Origin: Alkaliphilus flagellatus
GTDB lineage: Bacteria > Bacillota > Clostridia > Peptostreptococcales > Natronincolaceae
Reading direction: 5' to 3'
Assembly: GCF_018919215.1 (NCBI RefSeq)
Contig: NZ_JAHLQK010000001.1
Location: 528,430-592,429, forward strand
DNA: 64,000 nucleotides
Shown: positions 8,605-17,982 of the stretch, piece by piece
Layout: each line of letters starts with the position of its first letter
Numbering within the stretch: position 1 is the first letter of the stretch
Position numbers and translations under genes: made by a program
The notes under the pieces: generated by a model
What the model was told of the DNA's origin: nothing
What the model saw: the letters and a program-made list of their open reading frames with translations, nothing else
The model's database searches: none

Positions 8605-9078
8605 CTATTTATGATATTTTCCTGTACACTCTACGATATCAATCTCAATCACAGCAGTACCCTTAATCATGTTATCAGGAAGCTCTTTTCCAGCAAATTG
8701 CGGAGTGTACTTCTCAACCAGCTTATTCAATACTTCACGTTTATAATTTAAGTCTTCAAGCAGCGAAGCGTTTCCAATAATCACAACACTATTGTACTCT
8801 GCCTCAGTATCACAGGCATTCTCGATATTGTCAGTCAAGAGACCAAACAATTCATCAACCTCAAAGCATGCTTTGGGGTTTCGATTTACATTATCGATTT
8901 TTTGTCCCTTTGGTAGGCCATGCATATAAATTTTGTTATTGTAGTAAACAAAGTGCATGGCAACGACATATGGATAGCCATTCTCATTGATAGTAGCGAA
9001 TCGCCCGGTATCCGCACGATGAAGTAGCTCGTCAATCTGCTCCAACGTTAATTGAAACTTCTTCATTCTGTATTGCAT
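8605..9078 (-). CDS. Pyridoxamine 5'-phosphate oxidase-family (FMN-binding split-barrel) protein
   Basis: 157 residues with the split-barrel signature of the PNPOx-like/NimA group: GRFATINENGYPYVVAMHFVY (about 25-45), IYMHGLPKGQKIDNV (about 50-64) and KACFEVDE (about 69-76). Such proteins bind FMN, F420 or haem; this one is probably a flavin reductase. The start at 9078 is supported by AGGAGGAGG. It is divergent from a MocR regulator across a perfect palindrome, so control by that PLP-binding regulator is likely. A true role in vitamin B6 salvage is possible but not shown. Confidence 0.8.
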   Translation of the reverse strand: MQYRMKKFQLTLEQIDELLHRADTGRFATINENGYPYVVAMHFVYYNNKIYMHGLPKGQKIDNVNRNPKACFEVDELFGLLTDNIENACDTEAEYNSVVIIGNASLLEDLNYKREVLNKLVEKYTPQFAGKELPDNMIKGTAVIEIDIVECTGKYHK

Positions 9079-9159
9079 AATTTTATCCTCCTCCTAATTA
9101 TGTAAATTTGACTTTTATTCAAGATATATATGTACTTGATATACAATTAAACATATCGT

Positions 9160-9204
9160 ATCACATAAGTGTATCTGTGAAAAGATACACTTATGTGATA
9201 TAAT
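9160..9204. promoter_or_regulatory. Palindromic operator and -10 region between oxidase-like gene and mocR
   Basis: ATCACATAAGTGTATCT (9160-9176) and its exact complement (9183-9199) are separated by 6 bases. TATAAT at 9199-9204 directly follows on the plus strand. It is best explained as the binding site of the divergent MocR regulator. Confidence 0.75.
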
Positions 9205-9241
9205 ATAGGGTACACTTTGGCATAAGGATGGTTATAATTCT

Positions 9242-10660
9242 ATGATTTATATTCAAGAAAATTCAAATGATCCAATGTATCTTCAGATCTACCGTCAGAT
9301 CAAAGAAGATATTGAACAAGGAAATATTGTACATGGAGAACGGCTTCCAGGTATTCGCACACTAGCCCAAACATTGGGTATTGCGCGTAATACTGTCAGT
9401 CAGGCTTATGCCCAGCTGGCTGTGGAGGGATATGCTCAAGCGAGACATGGTTCAGGATTTTTCGTTCTAGACACCTCAAATAAAGTTACGGAGAGGAATT
9501 ATGTACCACAGGATACAAACGCTTTATCTGTCGAAACATCAGAACTGAAGCAACCTGTAAGTCTATATGATTTTCAGTACGGCGGGCTTCCTTATGAGCA
9601 ATTTCCTTTCAAGTTATGGCGAAAATATACCTCTCAAATTCTCTTATCACCGCAAAAAGATGTAGTTAATCAATATCCGGATAAGCAGGGTGATCTGTTG
9701 TTAAGACAAGAGATCAAAAAATACCTGCACAGGTCAAGGGGGATGGTTTGTTGTGATGAACAGATTATCATCGGCTCTGGACTACACTATTCGTTAGATA
9801 TTTTGTGCAAGATTTTGTGTAAAGAAAACAATACGATTGCAATGGAAGAACCCGGTTACAATGGGGCAAGGGATGTATTTATCAACAACAATTATAATCT
9901 GCATGCAATCCAAGCTAGTAAAGATGGACTTATCCTCTCGTCAATTCATCATTCTGACGCATGTGCTGCTTATGTAACGCCTTCGCATCAATTTCCTTAT
10001 GGAACTGTGATGCCAATTTTTCAGCGTAAGGAGCTCCTTAATTGGGCAAATGTTAACGATGCGTATATCATTGAGGACGATTATGACAGTGAACTCAGAT
10101 ATGATGCCAATCCAGTGCCAGCACTCCACTCTTTAGACACCGAAGACCGTACTATCTACATCGGAACTTTTTCAAAGTCTCTTTCTCCTTCTCTGCGGGT
10201 GAACTATATGGTGTTGCCAGTACGCCTGCTAACGAGGTATTATAGTTTATTCCGTTCCCATAATTCTCCTGTATCATGGTTGACGCAACGTGTTTTAGCT
10301 GCATATATGAGGGATGGAAACTATGAGCGTCATATTCGAAAAATGTGCATCACCTACAAAAGGCGTCATGATGTATTTGTACAGAAAGCAACAGAAATGT
10401 TTGACAGAAAAGTAATCTTACATGGTCGTGGAGCAGGGGTACATTTCGTTTTGGAGTTTCCGGGTGGTGAAGAACAGGATTGGCTTATTAAACAGGCAGA
10501 AAGAGTCGGAGTCAAAGTATATTCTATGATTCCATTCTGGAATGACAGGAATGATTGTCCCCGAAACATTATATTTGCAGGATACAGCTTACTGAGTGAA
10601 CAACAGATACGAGAAGGTATTGCATTGCTACAATCCGCATGGTTCAGTGCATTACCATAA
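9242..10660 (+). CDS. MocR/PdxR-type GntR regulator with aminotransferase domain
   Basis: 472 residues. Residues about 10-75 form a GntR winged HTH (YLQIYRQIKEDIEQG, LPGIRTLAQTLGIARNTV). From about 105 on it is a type-I aminotransferase fold. The PLP-binding Lys lies in GTFSKSLSPSLRVNYMVLP (about 309-327), and YPDKQGDLLLRQEI and IIEDDYDSELR are also typical. Such regulators bind PLP-linked effectors and often control vitamin B6 or GABA genes. The divergent pyridoxamine-oxidase-like gene and the palindrome between them point to local control. Confidence 0.9.
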   Translation: MIYIQENSNDPMYLQIYRQIKEDIEQGNIVHGERLPGIRTLAQTLGIARNTVSQAYAQLAVEGYAQARHGSGFFVLDTSNKVTERNYVPQDTNALSVETSELKQPVSLYDFQYGGLPYEQFPFKLWRKYTSQILLSPQKDVVNQYPDKQGDLLLRQEIKKYLHRSRGMVCCDEQIIIGSGLHYSLDILCKILCKENNTIAMEEPGYNGARDVFINNNYNLHAIQASKDGLILSSIHHSDACAAYVTPSHQFPYGTVMPIFQRKELLNWANVNDAYIIEDDYDSELRYDANPVPALHSLDTEDRTIYIGTFSKSLSPSLRVNYMVLPVRLLTRYYSLFRSHNSPVSWLTQRVLAAYMRDGNYERHIRKMCITYKRRHDVFVQKATEMFDRKVILHGRGAGVHFVLEFPGGEEQDWLIKQAERVGVKVYSMIPFWNDRNDCPRNIIFAGYSLLSEQQIREGIALLQSAWFSALP

Positions 10661-10765
10661 TGAAAATTGAATGGTGAAATTTCGGAAGACATGCTATATT
10701 GCAATTTTGTGCTATAATTTAGATGAAAAAGTGAATTTTGTGTAGATATTCCTCTCATTACGAAC

Positions 10766-10782
10766 CTTACAACAACTGTAAG
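10766..10782. promoter_or_regulatory. Possible BceR-type operator upstream of the ABC transporter
   Basis: CTTACA-ACAAC-TGTAAG is an inverted repeat 61 bp upstream of the Bce-type ATPase gene. It resembles the TNACA-N4-TGTAA sites described for BceR-like regulators, but the spacer here is 5, not 4. Confidence 0.5.
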
Positions 10783-10843
10783 TGTTAATTGGTAAATTTT
10801 CATTATATAGTATTAATAGAGGAAAGTATAGGGAGGATATGAT

Positions 10844-11626
10844 ATGAAAATTTCAGATAAGTTGCTTCGAGTTCAGGAAGTATATAAGACATATGGTAAG
10901 GGACAAAGTGAAACCGTTGCATTAAAGGGAATTACTTTTGATGTTTTTCCAGGAGAGTTTCTTGGAATCATGGGTGCAAGTGGGTCAGGCAAGACGACAT
11001 TGCTTAATTGCATTGCAACGATGCTTAAACCAACATCTGGACAAGTCTTATTAGAGGGACAGAATATTTCTTCATTCAGAGGATCTCAACTAGCAAAATA
11101 TCGAGGGAGTAAAATTGGATATTTATTTCAAGGATTTGAGTTATTAGATAACTTAACTGCGAGAGAAAATATCGTTTTGCCGTTGTCGATACATGGAGAG
11201 AACCCCAAAAAGGAAGAGGAACAACTTCAAAAATTAGTGAAGCAATTTGATATTGAGGAGGTATTAAATAAATTTCCATCTCAAATGTCAGGAGGTCAGA
11301 AGCAGAGAGTTGCAGCAGCAAGATCATTGATTTCGAATCCAAGCATTGTATTAGCAGATGAGCCAACCGGTGCCCTGGATTCGAAAAATGCAAAAATCTT
11401 GATGGAAAAACTATCTTCCACCAATGAGACAGATGGGACCACGATTTTGATGGTTACTCACGATGCCAATGCAGCAAGCTTTTGCTCAAGAATCTTATTT
11501 ATCCAAGATGGTGTGATTTTTCATGAGCTTCGAAAGAAAGTACCTGGAGAAACTAAGAATTCGTTTTATGAACGTATCTTAACTGTTATGGCACAGTTGG
11601 GAGGAGGCAGCGCTAATGTTCTTTGA
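10844..11626 (+). CDS. Bce-type ABC transporter ATPase (antimicrobial peptide resistance)
   Basis: 260 residues with Walker A GASGSGKTT (about 46-54), signature MSGGQKQRVAAARSL (about 148-162), Walker B VLADEPTGALD (about 169-179) and the H-loop VTHD. The MacB/LolD-like form with TGALDSKNA fits BceA. It energises the large FtsX-type permease encoded next, with which it overlaps by 11 nt. Together with the downstream response regulator and kinase it forms a complete Bce module, which in Firmicutes senses and confers resistance to bacitracin, lantibiotics or related peptides. Confidence 0.9.
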   Translation: MKISDKLLRVQEVYKTYGKGQSETVALKGITFDVFPGEFLGIMGASGSGKTTLLNCIATMLKPTSGQVLLEGQNISSFRGSQLAKYRGSKIGYLFQGFELLDNLTARENIVLPLSIHGENPKKEEEQLQKLVKQFDIEEVLNKFPSQMSGGQKQRVAAARSLISNPSIVLADEPTGALDSKNAKILMEKLSSTNETDGTTILMVTHDANAASFCSRILFIQDGVIFHELRKKVPGETKNSFYERILTVMAQLGGGSANVL

Positions 11627-13670
11627 TTTCATCAAACGAAATAGTAGTAGAATCCGAAAAGAAAATGGGGTTTATTTTGCCTCACTCGTTATTTCTATTG
11701 TTGCTTTTTATGTCATCCTTTCCCTTGGCGAACAGGATGTTATGGTGTATCTAAAGACGGTTGAGAGTAATGCAGTAGCTAAGCTTTTGTTAATGATTCC
11801 GGTGCTCTATGCCGTCTCATTGTTCTTCGTATTTTTCTTGGTTTATTTTGCTAACAGATACCAATTACAACGTCGTAGTCATGAATTTGGAATCTATTTG
11901 ATGATGGGGATGAAACGAAGCAGGTTGTTCGCAATGATCATGGGGGAAACATTGTGGAATGGTTTAGTCGCTTTGCTCATTGGAATTCCAAGTTCCTTAT
12001 TTTTGACAGAACTAATTAGTCTGGCAACTTCTAGACTTATTGGAATGGGCATCATTGGTCATCAGTTTCGTATCTCCTGGGCGGGTCTAGGATTAACGGT
12101 ATTTGGTTTCATTATGGTGCAACTATTAGCTGTGTTTATTCTTAGCTTAGGAATGAGCAAGAAGGAACCTGTGGATTTGCTGAATGAACAGAAGGAAAAA
12201 TTGCAAAGAATTCTTTCGCCTGTATGGGGCTGGTTTAATTTGCTACTTGGAGTAGTTTTGCTATGTGCAGCTTATGTATTGGCAATTTTATATTTGCGTA
12301 CTCTTGATGTTTTAGTGTTTGCATTAATATTCTTTGTAGGAATCAGTGGAACTTTTATGCTATTTCGTGGATTGGGGAGTTTCATTGGACGATGGATAAG
12401 ACGTAAAAGTAGCTCATCTACTGGATTATTTATATTTACAGGAAGGCAACTTCAAGAGAATGTTCTACATCAATGGAGTTCTCTTGCTATATCATCACTC
12501 TTAATTCTTTCGGCTATGGTTTGTTTTGCTTTTGGTATTTCTACAACTTTAAATCGAGGTGAAGCATTAGGCAGAACCGTAGATTTTACTTTTAAAGGAT
12601 CAGAAAAAGAAATTGTTTCTGTACTGACATCTGATAAATTGAAACCTTATGTAAAGGATTATTATCCTATGAAACTTGGTAATTTAAGGACACCTTATAA
12701 AGATATGCCTGAAAATACTGTCGCGCACACTTTTTCTTGGGCAGGATTAGAAGAATCTATTTCGAGAGAAAAAAATTCAGAAGAAAAAGAAAATCTATTA
12801 AGGGGTTTATCTTATCAAGAGAGTCCTTATTTAATTTCGCTTACAAGTTATAATACACTGCTTAAATCTACCAATAAATCTCCCATTGTATTAGGAGATA
12901 ATGAAGTAGCAATGTATTCTAATGGAGGGTTTTCATTCTCTCATGATATATTAAGTAAAGTATTGAAAACTAATCCAACAATTTATATCGATGAAAAACA
13001 ATACGAATTAACATCAACACTATATACAAGCAATCTTGTTGCAGATCGATCGATCACAATTTCGTATGCCTTGATTGTTCCTGATGATATGTACAATGCG
13101 TTGATTGGAAATTCTGAAGAACCATTCTGCTGGAATATGGTTCTAGATTCTGATTTTGTTCGCGAAAAAGGTCTGATGCAAGCCATGTATCAAGTAGATG
13201 AGTTACTTAATACATCTGGCTTAAACTATGAAAGCTATCTTGCCAGCATGGGAAGACAGTTGTTTTATATAGTCGCAGGAAGTTATACGACACTTTATTT
13301 AGGTGTGATGTTCCTTATCATTGCAAACACGGTGTTAGGATTGAAGTTTCTTATGCAGCAAAGAAGCACAAGACATAGGTATTCTACATTATCTATGTTA
13401 GGGGCAAGTGTTAAATCCCTGTGTTCATCAGCAAGGATACAAATATGGTGGTATTTTGGTTTGGTGATTGCTGTAGCGTTGATTAGTTCAATTTTTGGTA
13501 TTTGGTCTATGTTAGAAGCTTTCAGGGTTATTCCAAAGACATCAAACAGTAGCACTATTATTTTGCTGGTAGGAATTGCACTTATTATCTTTATCGTTTT
13601 TGAGCTTTGCTATATATGGATGATCCAGAGGAAGAGTGATGAAGAAATTAAGCAATTAAAAGAGGCTTGA
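11616..13670 (+). CDS. Bce-type FtsX-like ABC permease
   Basis: 684 residues, about ten membrane segments, with the BceB layout. An early FtsX-like domain contains HEFGIYLMMGMKRSRLFAMI (about 89-108). A large extracellular region (about 320-545) follows the segment ILSAMVCFAFGISTTLNRGE, and the last three helices are at the C-terminus. BceB-type permeases both detect the peptide and remove it from its lipid target, passing the signal to the kinase. The start at 11616 has GGAGGAGG upstream. The intact length agrees with the family (about 650-690). Confidence 0.9.
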   Translation: MFFDFIKRNSSRIRKENGVYFASLVISIVAFYVILSLGEQDVMVYLKTVESNAVAKLLLMIPVLYAVSLFFVFFLVYFANRYQLQRRSHEFGIYLMMGMKRSRLFAMIMGETLWNGLVALLIGIPSSLFLTELISLATSRLIGMGIIGHQFRISWAGLGLTVFGFIMVQLLAVFILSLGMSKKEPVDLLNEQKEKLQRILSPVWGWFNLLLGVVLLCAAYVLAILYLRTLDVLVFALIFFVGISGTFMLFRGLGSFIGRWIRRKSSSSTGLFIFTGRQLQENVLHQWSSLAISSLLILSAMVCFAFGISTTLNRGEALGRTVDFTFKGSEKEIVSVLTSDKLKPYVKDYYPMKLGNLRTPYKDMPENTVAHTFSWAGLEESISREKNSEEKENLLRGLSYQESPYLISLTSYNTLLKSTNKSPIVLGDNEVAMYSNGGFSFSHDILSKVLKTNPTIYIDEKQYELTSTLYTSNLVADRSITISYALIVPDDMYNALIGNSEEPFCWNMVLDSDFVREKGLMQAMYQVDELLNTSGLNYESYLASMGRQLFYIVAGSYTTLYLGVMFLIIANTVLGLKFLMQQRSTRHRYSTLSMLGASVKSLCSSARIQIWWYFGLVIAVALISSIFGIWSMLEAFRVIPKTSNSSTIILLVGIALIIFIVFELCYIWMIQRKSDEEIKQLKEA

Positions 13671-13684
13671 TAGGAGGTGAAAAA

Positions 13685-14362
13685 GTGGAAAAGATAGTCA
13701 TTGTTGAGGACGATATCTTTCTACGTGACGAGTTACAAAATATATTAGAGAAAGAGGGATACTCTGTAGAGTGTATCTCTTCTTTCGATACCGCTTTGGA
13801 AGATATTGCCTCGGCTTCTCCTTCACTAATTGTATTAGATTTGAATTTGCCCAAGCTTTCTGGATTCGATATTTGTCGGACGCTTAAGGCTAGAGGAATA
13901 GGCCCTATTTTGGTGTTGACTTCACGCAATCAACTTCGTGATGAGTTGCATGCATTAGATTTAGGTGCAGATGATTACTTAACGAAACCGTGTCATCCTG
14001 AACGTCTGATTGCTAGAATTCAAAAGTTAATTCATCTCTATGCAAATATACGTGTTCTATTAGATGTTGGTGATTTTCAGTTAGATGAGAATGCAAATGT
14101 ATTATATGTTGGTGAGGATTCTATTTCATTATCGGAGAATGAAGGAATTATTATTAAAGCCTTGGTGAAAGCTGCTCCTTCTGTAGTAAAAAAAGAGGAG
14201 CTTTTTAGCCTGCTGTGGGGAAGTAGCGACTATGTTGATGAGAACATATTACAAGTAAATATGACCAGATTACGTAAGACACTTGATGAGGTTGGATTGT
14301 CTAATCGAATCAAGACGGTAAGGGGAATTGGTTATCAATTAAAAAGAGGTGACTGCGAATGA
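13685..14362 (+). CDS. OmpR-family response regulator of the Bce module
   Basis: 225 residues. The receiver has the acidic pair EDD (about 7-9), phospho-acceptor Asp in LIVLDLNLPKLSGFD and the conserved Lys in DYLTKPCHPE. The C-terminal winged HTH ends with NILQVNMTRLRKTLDEVG and GIGYQL. I start at GTG 13685 because AGGAGGTGA is just upstream; an earlier TTG at 13667 would place that site within the gene. It overlaps the kinase by 4 nt (ATGA) and probably activates the transporter operon. Confidence 0.9.
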   Translation: MEKIVIVEDDIFLRDELQNILEKEGYSVECISSFDTALEDIASASPSLIVLDLNLPKLSGFDICRTLKARGIGPILVLTSRNQLRDELHALDLGADDYLTKPCHPERLIARIQKLIHLYANIRVLLDVGDFQLDENANVLYVGEDSISLSENEGIIIKALVKAAPSVVKKEELFSLLWGSSDYVDENILQVNMTRLRKTLDEVGLSNRIKTVRGIGYQLKRGDCE

Positions 14363-15381
14363 AGCCAAGAGATTGGATTAATATTTTAAACGAATCACGT
14401 CCTTGGATATTACTTCTTTGTATAAGTGATGTTTTTTTCCTTTTTCTGGCTTGGTTAGCGTATCCAGAAACATTCGGACTTCTGGTTGGTATCATGGTTA
14501 TTTTTTCTGTAATTAGCATTGTCTTTGGTATGTTACTTGTTTGTAAAAAGCAGGCAAAACAAAACAAAGCATTCTATGATTTTCTTCGAGAACCCTCACC
14601 GGAGCATGAATGTCAATTGATAGAATCCATTGGTGATTCTCGTAAAGAAGAAGTGAATTATCTAGCTAATAAATTGCGGATGCAAAATGATCAATTAGAT
14701 GATGCGAAACTGCAATCCATAAACTATGAGGAGTTTATTGAAAGTTGGGTTCATGAGATAAAGACACCTATTTCTTTAGCAACGTTTGTTTTGGAAAATC
14801 GTAAAGAAGAAATGTCGAAGCTGGTGTATCAAAGACTTGAGCACGCAAGAATTAATATCAGTGATGATGTTGAACAGATACTATTTTATGCAAGATTACA
14901 GGCATCGCATGTTGACTACCGCTTAGAGAGCGTCTCGTTGAATCTTTGCTGTGAAGATGTACGGTTGGAACTCCAAGCATTACTTGAGGAAAAAGAAGTT
15001 ACAGTTATTTCTCAGATGGAAGATGTCCCGATTGTATCGGATAAAAAGACACTTCAGTTTATTTTTACACAAATATTGGTTAATGCAGTGAAATACTCCA
15101 ATGAAGAAATCGAGAGCTTTATCTGGTTAAAAACTGGTTTTGATAGTGTAGAGAATAGGTATTATTTAAGAATCTCTGATAATGGTATTGGAGTGTTGAA
15201 TTCTGATCTTCCTTTCATTTTTGACAAAGGATTTACAGGAGATAATCCTAATCGAAGCCAGTCTACTGGAATAGGACTGTATCTTGTAAAGAAATTGTGT
15301 GATGAATTACAGATTGAAATTGAAGTTGAGTCTGAATACAGAAAGGGTTTTGCAATCCAATTGCTATTTCCGATAATTTAG
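14359..15381 (+). CDS. Intramembrane-sensing histidine kinase (BceS-like)
   Basis: 340 residues. Two N-terminal membrane helices (about 14-33 and 38-58) with almost no extracellular loop are typical of intramembrane-sensing kinases. The H-box is SWVHEIKTPISLATFVLENR (about 130-149), the N-box FTQILVNAVKYSN, the G1 box ISDNGIGV and the G2 box GIGLYLVKKL. Its partner is the response regulator just upstream. In Bce systems the kinase has no peptide sensor of its own and relies on the permease for signal input. Confidence 0.9.
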   Translation: MKPRDWINILNESRPWILLLCISDVFFLFLAWLAYPETFGLLVGIMVIFSVISIVFGMLLVCKKQAKQNKAFYDFLREPSPEHECQLIESIGDSRKEEVNYLANKLRMQNDQLDDAKLQSINYEEFIESWVHEIKTPISLATFVLENRKEEMSKLVYQRLEHARINISDDVEQILFYARLQASHVDYRLESVSLNLCCEDVRLELQALLEEKEVTVISQMEDVPIVSDKKTLQFIFTQILVNAVKYSNEEIESFIWLKTGFDSVENRYYLRISDNGIGVLNSDLPFIFDKGFTGDNPNRSQSTGIGLYLVKKLCDELQIEIEVESEYRKGFAIQLLFPII

Positions 15382-15712
15382 GACGTGTGAGTTTTGATGC
15401 CTAAGCAGTGAGAAGAAAATAATACAAGCCTACGTAAAGCAATTATATTAGTATATTGTCTCTATTGATAAATGTTATTCAATCCAATAAGTACAAAGCA
15501 ACTTGAAAAAAGAGGAGCCAGTACCGGATGGGCCAGGGTGGATAAAATGCTTGATTGAGGGTATAAAAGTTAAGAAATTGGTGAGGCTAGTAATACCCTA
15601 TCCCCTAGTTTGCAACTTACCCCGGAGTAAGTTACCTCAAAAATAAAACTATTGATGAATTGCACTTTTGGCAGAGGTTGATGCTAGTCACAGGTGAAAA
15701 GGAGGACAAATA
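15382..15712. other. Intergenic region with a MerR-like dyad
   Basis: No gene is visible. The notable element is AACTTAC-CCCGGA-GTAAGTT (15614-15633), a symmetric dyad 80 bp upstream of the PEP-mutase-family gene. It looks like a MerR-family operator, but no MerR gene is adjacent and hexamers at 19-20 bp spacing are not convincing. Confidence 0.5.
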
Positions 15713-16543
15713 ATGATTACAGATAAACAGAGAGAATTGGCAAAAAAATTTAGCAATATGCATACCGATAGCAGAATGTTTGTGCTTCCCAATGTTTGGG
15801 ATGCCGGCAGTGCTTATGTGTTTGAAAAACAGGGATTTCGGGCCGTGGCAACCTCCAGTGCTGGTGTGGCCTATGCACGTGGCTATCCTGACGGTAAAGA
15901 TATTACCATTGATGATCTTGCCCTTTGTGTAGAGCAAATTACCCGCCGAATATATGTACCACTATCTGTGGACTTTGAGCGCGGGTATGGAGACAACGTT
16001 GCTCAGATAAAAGATAATGCCAGAAACCTCCTGTGCTGTGGCGCAGTCGGCTTCAATATTGAAGATGGCAGATCTGACGGAACATTGGACGAACTTTCGT
16101 ATATGCTTGAAAAAATCAAAGTGATTGCTGAACTGAAGGAAGAACTCGGGCTTGATTTTGTCATCAACGCTCGAACCTGCACCTATTGGCTGAATGTAGC
16201 AGATGAAAATACAAAGATGCAAATTGCTCTGGAGCGCGGCAATGCGTTCAGAAATGCTGGTGCTGATTGCGTATTCATCCCGGGTGCGATGGATGAAGTA
16301 ACCGTAACGAAGTTGGTGAAAGGAATTGATGCCCCACTCAATATCATTCTGAATCCCATATTTCATGACTTCGCAAGATTAGAGAAAATCGGTGTCCGGC
16401 GTTTAAGCGTTGGCTCGGGTCCGGTGCGCAGTGTTTATCATTATCTGATCGACATAGCGGATGACTTGATGAATGGCAAGGCGGAGCTGATGCTAAATCA
16501 CCCGTTTGCTTATGGCAAGGCAAATGAATATTTTACAAAATAG
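15713..16543 (+). CDS. Isocitrate lyase / PEP mutase-family protein
   Basis: 276 residues, complete TIM-barrel. LPNVWDAGSAYVFEKQGFRA (about 24-43), SSAGVAYARGYPDG, the metal-site strand PLSVDFERGYGD (about 83-94), VGFNIEDG and NARTCTYW are all typical. The family includes oxaloacetate hydrolases, 2-methylisocitrate lyases and phosphonopyruvate enzymes; the KKCGH lid loop of true isocitrate lyases is absent, so the substrate is open. The start has AAAGGAGG. The gene is monocistronic and GC-richer than its neighbours, suggesting a different origin. Confidence 0.8.
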   Translation: MITDKQRELAKKFSNMHTDSRMFVLPNVWDAGSAYVFEKQGFRAVATSSAGVAYARGYPDGKDITIDDLALCVEQITRRIYVPLSVDFERGYGDNVAQIKDNARNLLCCGAVGFNIEDGRSDGTLDELSYMLEKIKVIAELKEELGLDFVINARTCTYWLNVADENTKMQIALERGNAFRNAGADCVFIPGAMDEVTVTKLVKGIDAPLNIILNPIFHDFARLEKIGVRRLSVGSGPVRSVYHYLIDIADDLMNGKAELMLNHPFAYGKANEYFTK

Positions 16544-16767
16544 TACATTGTCATTAATATTACAAAGTTACAGTTTTTACTTTTAATAGAATTTTTCAGT
16601 TACTCATAGCCATTATATAATTTAATGGCTCAATAACACTTCTTCAGTCGTCGTAAAGACCGAGGTTGCGCCCGGTGCTTTTCCTATTTACGTTCTATTG
16701 AAAATAGTATAGGATACTGCTAAAATAAAAGGTTTGGCATCTGGATTGCAATCGCAGGTCTCATTTT

Positions 16768-17146
16768 GTGTGTGATAACGAATTTTCATCATTTAAGCGA
16801 TTTACTCAACTGGTTGAAGAAATAAAGTGGCAGGGGAGAGTTAATATTAGTCACGGATATTGTTTGGGAGATATGACGGTAGAAGAGGTTAGGGAATTGG
16901 CTGAAATATTGGCAGAACTAGAGATAAGCATAGCTACTACAGCATCTATAGATGTACCAGCTCCTCCTATTCCACTGCTTTATGAATACCCCTTTGGATA
17001 GGAAAGGAGATATTAAATGGCCTCAAATTGGAGATGAGGCCAGTATGGTTTTTATTCAAAGTTCTTGTTCAGCGGAAGCTATTGCTAGGGTACCAGAGAG
17101 AAAAACAGTTATGTTTAAGGGCTCCATTGTATCAGGAGTTTTATAA
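16768..17146 (+). pseudogene. Amidohydrolase (cytosine-deaminase-like) remnant
   Basis: Two frames give successive pieces of one amidohydrolase. 16768-17001 contains GRVNISHGYCLGDMTVEEV, the strand with a metal-site His in CodA-like enzymes. Then, after a frameshift, 17045-17146 gives SSCSAEAIARVPERKTVMFK, the C-terminal region. The whole N-terminal half and the region between the pieces are missing. Not functional. Confidence 0.7.
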
Positions 17147-17283
17147 TTTCATCTAGAATTTTTAATAACTTAAGGCGTTGAGAGAAATCAAACAAGATAA
17201 ATGAAGCGTCCCCTTGTCTTTACTGCAGTGAATCTTTAAAAATATCCTTTAATTTACGGCCTAAAATAGTAAATAGCCACAGC

Positions 17284-17982
17284 TTATACCTTGATTTTTT
17301 CTACACTTTGTTGCAGCTTGTAAGACATGCCTGCTAGGATTTGCGCCGTAGAGGTAAGCTCCTCTGAGAACGCCGTCTGCTCCTGGATGGAGACTGCAAT
17401 CTGATGTGAAGATGCAGTAACTGCAGAAACACTCGCAACAGAGTCGACATTGTGTACAACCTGCTCTGCAAGTATATGGATCTCCTCTGCAACTACAGCG
17501 AAACCTTTACCTGATTCACCAGCCCTTGCAGCTTCAATTGCAGCATTCAGTGCAAGTAAATTGGTTTGTCCAGCGACATTATTGATTACCTCGGTGATCT
17601 CGGTAATCTTTTCGACACTTGAATTAAGCGTGGCCAGTTTGTCAATTACATACTTAAAGGCGTGTCTTATATCTGAAACAGATTGTACTAGCTCTTCGAT
17701 TTTCAATGAGCCAATATCGGCGGATTGCTTGATTTTCTGGTTTGCACCTGATACCTTTCCCATATTAGTGTTGATTGTGTCCATGGTATTACCAAACTCT
17801 TCAAGTAGTTCGACAGAATCTGCAAGCATGATGCTCTGCCGTGATGCGTCGTCTGCAACCTGGCTGGCTCATTGTGCAACCCCCATGCTTGAACTTGCAA
17901 CCTCTTGGCTGGATGATGAAAGCACCTGCGAAACCTCATTAAGACTAATTTTAAAGACTGAGATAGTGGCTATTTGCTTCAT
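17284..17982 (-). pseudogene. Methyl-accepting chemotaxis protein fragment with in-frame TGA
   Basis: This is the C-terminal signalling domain of an MCP. The highly conserved hairpin tip is present ([20 protein letters not shown], then [15 protein letters not shown]). Upstream in the same frame are VSQVLSSSSQEVASSSMGVA and then a TGA before [11 protein letters not shown]. The sensor and membrane parts are absent. The frame's first ATG overlaps the stop of the upstream acetyltransferase gene (ATGA), which may only be chance after a deletion. No other chemotaxis gene is in the window. Confidence 0.75.

Noticed and set aside
10366-10803. 145-codon minus-strand frame over the end of mocR
   Set aside because: Antisense to the aminotransferase domain and crosses a likely promoter region.
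16620-16700. Possible tRNA or small RNA in a GC-richer patch
   Set aside because: No cloverleaf pairing or CCA-type end could be drawn.
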